Source: Streptomyces sp. HmicA12 | GTDB taxonomy: Bacteria > Actinomycetota > Actinomycetes > Streptomycetales > Streptomycetaceae | Length of the DNA: 64,000 nt | Assembly (NCBI RefSeq): GCF_000373565.1 | Contig: NZ_KB891798.1 | Span: 558,206-622,205 of the forward strand | Direction: 5' to 3' | In this document: piece by piece, positions 61,374 to 64,000 of the stretch | Numbering within the stretch: the first letter of the stretch is position 1 | How the letters are laid out: each line of letters starts with the position of its first letter | Position numbers and translations under genes: made by a program | The notes under the pieces: model-generated | Seen by the model: only the letters and a program-made list of their open reading frames with translations | The model's database searches: none | Told to the model about the DNA's origin: nothing

Positions 61374-62204
61374 TCACGCGGCCCGGGGTGAACGCCGCTC
61401 CGGCTCGGTGACATCCTTGTGGGTGAACGCGAGGAAGACGACGAGGGCAAGGATCACCGCCAGGAACAGGACACTGGTCACCACCGTTCCCAGGCCCAGC
61501 CCTCCGTCCCCCGCCGACTGGGAGAGGTAGTCGCCCATCGAGGCACCCAGCGGGCGAGTCAGCACGTAGGCGATCCAAAAGCTCCACACCGCGTTCAGGC
61601 CGAGCGCGAAGTGCACGACGGCGACGGCGGCGATGGCCAGGGCGAACAGCACCGCGGAGAGCCAGTAACCCACCGCCAACCGCTCGGCGACCAGGTCACC
61701 GGCGGCGGTGCCGAGCGCGAACGTGAACAGCACCGCGAGCCAGTAGAAGCCCTCGCGGCGCACCGTGTCGACGCTGTGGATGGACAGGGTCCGCTCACTG
61801 CGGTACCAGAGAACGAAGACCACGGCCAGGCACAGGGCGAACACCGCAGTGCTGGTCTCCAGCGGCACCCCGAGGTTGTCGGTGAGGTTGTCGCTGACCA
61901 GCGTGCCGACAATGCTGATCAGAGCGACCGCCGACCAGTAGACACCCGCACGGTAGGCGCTGGCGCGGAACTGGACGACGAGCACGAGCGCGAGCAGCAC
62001 GCTCATGAGCAGCGAGACGCCGCTCAAACCGAGCCCCAGTTTCTCGTTGAGGAGGTCGGCGGCGGTCTCGCCGACCGTGGTACACAGCACCTTGATGATC
62101 CAGAAGTAGGCGGTGACCTCGGGCACCTTGTTCCAGCGCACACGGCGGCCAGGCACTGCAGCCGCGTGAGGGACGGATGAGCTCTCGGAGAGTTCGGATG
62201 TCAT
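61374..62204 (-). CDS. COG4705-like integral membrane protein
   Basis: A 276-residue protein starting MTSELSESSSVPHAAAVPGR. Repeated halves are NKVPEVTAYFWIIKVLCTTV, GETAADLLNEKLGLGLSGVS and, later, FALGTAAGDLVAERLAVGYW, RPLGASMGDYLSQSAGDGGL with charged residues (K, E, D) in the membrane, as in COG4705 proteins (in several bacteria annotated as membrane-anchored proteins or possible metal/organic-ion transporters). About eight helices. It sits between the two-component system (convergent) and the transporter (divergent). Confidence 0.75.
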   Translation of the reverse strand: MTSELSESSSVPHAAAVPGRRVRWNKVPEVTAYFWIIKVLCTTVGETAADLLNEKLGLGLSGVSLLMSVLLALVLVVQFRASAYRAGVYWSAVALISIVGTLVSDNLTDNLGVPLETSTAVFALCLAVVFVLWYRSERTLSIHSVDTVRREGFYWLAVLFTFALGTAAGDLVAERLAVGYWLSAVLFALAIAAVAVVHFALGLNAVWSFWIAYVLTRPLGASMGDYLSQSAGDGGLGLGTVVTSVLFLAVILALVVFLAFTHKDVTEPERRSPRAA

Positions 62205-62288
62205 GGGCGCCGAGGCTGCCAGGCGGAACCTGAACGCATCCTGACTGCCGCGCGGCCCGGCCTGCGCACCGCACCGGCCACGCGCAGG

Positions 62289-63353
62289 ATGACGCTCATG
62301 AACTCCCCTGCCGAGCGGGCCACCCACCTGCTGCGCACGCGCCTCGGGTGGGCCGTGTGTGCCGCCTACCTCGCCGCGCTCCTCCTGCCTGGCCCCGGGA
62401 TATGGCTGCGACACCCGCACACCCTGCCGACCGCGCCGGGGCACGCGCTGTCCGTGCACACCACCGCCTGGCTGCTGGCCCTGGTGCTCTTCTCCGCCGG
62501 ACTCCAGGTCCAGGCACGATCGTTGACACGCATACTGCGCCGCCCCGCCATCCTGCTGGCCGGCACCGCCCTGCACCTCGCAGCACCGCTACTGATCATC
62601 CCGCCCGTAGTGCTCCTGCTGCGACATTCCCCGGACTCCGACGGCGGCAGTGGCCTGGTCACCGCGATGATCCTGATCGTCGCGATGCCGGTCGCAGCCG
62701 GCGCCACCGTGTGGACCGGCAAGGGGCAGGGCGACCAGCCGACCATGGTGGGCCTGGTCCTGGCGTCCACCCTGCTCAGCCCGCTCACCATCCCGCTGAC
62801 CGTGACAGTCCTGGCCCCGCTGCTCGGCGGCGGCTACGCCACCACGCTGGCCACTGCCGGACAGAGCCTGCACAGCGGATTCGCATTCACCACCGTCGTG
62901 CTGCCGTGCGCCACCGGACTGGTGTGCCGACTGCTGCTGCCGAAGCGGCGCGCGGAGCAGTTCGTAACCGGCGTCGTACCCGCCGCGCTGCTGGGTTCGC
63001 TGCTGCTGACCTACGTCAACGCCAGCGGCGCCCTGGGCTCGTTCCTGGCCCACCCGCGCCCGCTGCTGTTCGCCGCGGCCCTCACGGTGGCCGCCCTGGT
63101 GTGCGCCCTCTCGTTCCTGCTCGGACGCCTCACCGCCCGAGCCCTGCGCCTGGACGCTCCCGTGGCTTCCTCCCTCACGCTTGCCTGCGGGATGAACAAC
63201 AGCAGCGCGAGCGCCGTCCTGTTGACCACTGTGCTGCCCGACAAGCCGCATCTGCTCCTGCCGGTCCTGGCGTACGGACTGCTGCAGAAGACGGCCGCGA
63301 ACCGAGTGGTGCGCCTGCAGGTTCCGCCCGCGGCCTGCGCCGCCACGCCCTAG
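62289..63353 (+). CDS. Bile acid:sodium symporter (BASS)-family transporter
   Basis: A 354-residue membrane protein with about ten helices. LLALVLFSAGLQVQARSLTR and AMILIVAMPVAAGATVWTGK, GLVLASTLLSPLTIPLTVTV correspond to the family's discontinuous helices (A-M-P-x-A ... S-T-L-x-x-P). SSLTLACGMNNSSASAVLLT is the second crossover helix (G-x-x-N-S/N). The substrate of such actinobacterial members is unknown. Start 62289, or the ATG at 62298. It is divergent from the COG4705 gene. Confidence 0.75.
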   Translation: MTLMNSPAERATHLLRTRLGWAVCAAYLAALLLPGPGIWLRHPHTLPTAPGHALSVHTTAWLLALVLFSAGLQVQARSLTRILRRPAILLAGTALHLAAPLLIIPPVVLLLRHSPDSDGGSGLVTAMILIVAMPVAAGATVWTGKGQGDQPTMVGLVLASTLLSPLTIPLTVTVLAPLLGGGYATTLATAGQSLHSGFAFTTVVLPCATGLVCRLLLPKRRAEQFVTGVVPAALLGSLLLTYVNASGALGSFLAHPRPLLFAAALTVAALVCALSFLLGRLTARALRLDAPVASSLTLACGMNNSSASAVLLTTVLPDKPHLLLPVLAYGLLQKTAANRVVRLQVPPAACAATP

Positions 63354-63821
63354 CCCGAGCATGCAAGCTGCCTCCTGCCCGCAAGGACCCGGCCAACACA
63401 ACCTCAACCCGAACACATCGAACCTTTTCCAACCTGGCACCCCTGCCGGTCAGCGCCTCGTCGGTGATCGGTGGTACGTATCCGGTTCGGGCCCCTGAAC
63501 AGGGTTTCGACAGCCGTCGTCTTCCGAGTGCCCAGCCAGTGCGGTACGCGCCCTGGGCCATCGGAGGGGGCATCAGCGAGTACGACGGATTCGCGGGAAT
63601 CAGGCCATAAGGTCGTCCGCTGGTGAGGGGACAGGTCGTAGGGCGCATACGCGGACACAGCAAAGTTGTCGGAGGGGGCGGCCTGACTCACGCACAAGAC
63701 TGTTGCGCGCATTCCGTCGGTAACCTGAGCTGCAATCGGCGGAACTTGAGACTGAGCCGTTCTCCGGCGACTCGATGCAGACCGGTCACGTACGCGCACA
63801 GGCGTCGGCCTTGTCGGGCGT
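63354..63821. other. Intergenic stretch without a supported gene
   Basis: All frames are short or low in coding character. The minus frame with RTTDHRRGADRQ-like text is a shadow, and no tRNA cloverleaf could be drawn. Nothing supported. Confidence 0.4.
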
Positions 63822-64000
63822 TCAGCATCGCAGCGGCGGACTCGACGGGATGTCGGTGTTGTGATTCGGGCGCCGGCCGAGGGCGGTGATGGAGCCGTCG
63901 GGGTGCCACAGCACTGCCCGGATCCGGCCCGCGGAGCCGGCCGAGTCCCCGGCGACGTAGCCCCGGTTGTTGATGGACTGGGCGTGGCTGGCGACGTCGC
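63822..64000 (-). CDS. HAF-repeat extracellular protein, 5' partial (3' end only)
   Basis: The minus frame entering at the window edge reads DVASHAQSINNRGYVAGDSA, GSAGRIRAVLWHPDGSITAL, GRRPNHNTDIPSSPP and stops at 63822. The pattern A-x-x-I-N-N-R-G-Y-V-x-G-x-S...A-x-L-W-x-x-D-G is the HAF extracellular repeat (DUF3466-like), common in secreted actinomycete proteins. Only the last 58 codons are in the window. Confidence 0.6.
   Translation of the reverse strand, partial: DVASHAQSINNRGYVAGDSAGSAGRIRAVLWHPDGSITALGRRPNHNTDIPSSPPLRC

Noticed and set aside
63404..63799. 131-codon minus-strand frame
   Set aside because: Composition and lack of start signal or domain indicate a non-coding shadow.

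Overview
The window is high-GC DNA with actinomycete codon use, GTG starts, ATGA start-stop overlaps and typical Streptomyces protein families: a HupA-type HU protein, ECF sigma with its partner, BlaI/M56, SpoIIE-type PP2C with STAS, PRC-barrel, DUF4239, HxlR, and SUKH. It most resembles an accessory, chromosome-arm-like region of a Streptomyces or close relative. No rRNA, confident tRNA, CRISPR array or replication origin was recognised.

Layout. 0-5.7 kb: partial dihydrofolate-reductase-family gene, a serine-triplet repeat protein, an aminoglycoside-phosphotransferase-like kinase, a cation/acetate symporter, and a methyltransferase. 5.8-22 kb is rich in decayed insertion sequences (IS5-like, IS256, IS21, IS481, IS3, IS630 pieces). 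Between them sit small intact genes: a free-standing EF-G domain-IV-like protein, a hydrolase behind a 17-codon leader ORF, a SUKH protein, HupA, an EVE-like/UDG-like convergent pair, an ECF sigma operon and a TIM-barrel protein. 22-28.2 kb is decaying: a dehydrogenase fragment, a twice-frameshifted carboxylesterase, a frameshifted GAF/ANTAR gene and an MMPL transporter fragment surround an intact secreted protein and a PRC-barrel gene. 28.2-34.4 kb is well kept: FMN-binding glutamate-synthase-like protein, PoxB-type pyruvate dehydrogenase, GNAT acetyltransferase, and a MerR-NAD-epimerase operon with a palindromic operator. 34.6-49.2 kb alternates relics (glutamine synthetase, IS110, ISL3, IS701, DUF6000, IS5) with intact genes: DUF4239, PLP decarboxylase, HxlR/epoxide-hydrolase-like pair, a membrane-anchored protein with about 25 copies of a 12-residue repeat, a P-loop kinase and a FAD monooxygenase.

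49.3-53.7 kb holds a signalling locus. A GAF-PP2C phosphatase, a cobalamin-binding protein carrying the W-x9-E-H motif of CarH-type photoreceptors, and a STAS anti-sigma-factor antagonist overlap by 4 bp each. A divergent STAS protein lacks the phosphoacceptor. This suggests B12- or light-responsive partner switching.

53.8-55.7 kb is a 1,876-bp element with 38-bp inverted repeats (35/38 matching) starting GGYTCT, flanked by 8-bp near-identical direct repeats. It splits an IS5-type transposase reading frame exactly and carries only a metallo-beta-lactamase-fold hydrolase and its divergent TetR regulator. It looks like an ISL3-type non-autonomous element with passenger genes. 55.9-61.3 kb is an envelope-lipid module: BlaI and M56 peptidase divergent from DedA, two PAP2 phosphatases, response regulator and histidine kinase, with tandem BlaI-type operators. 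The window ends with a COG4705-like membrane protein, a bile-acid-symporter-family transporter and the 3' end of a HAF-repeat protein.
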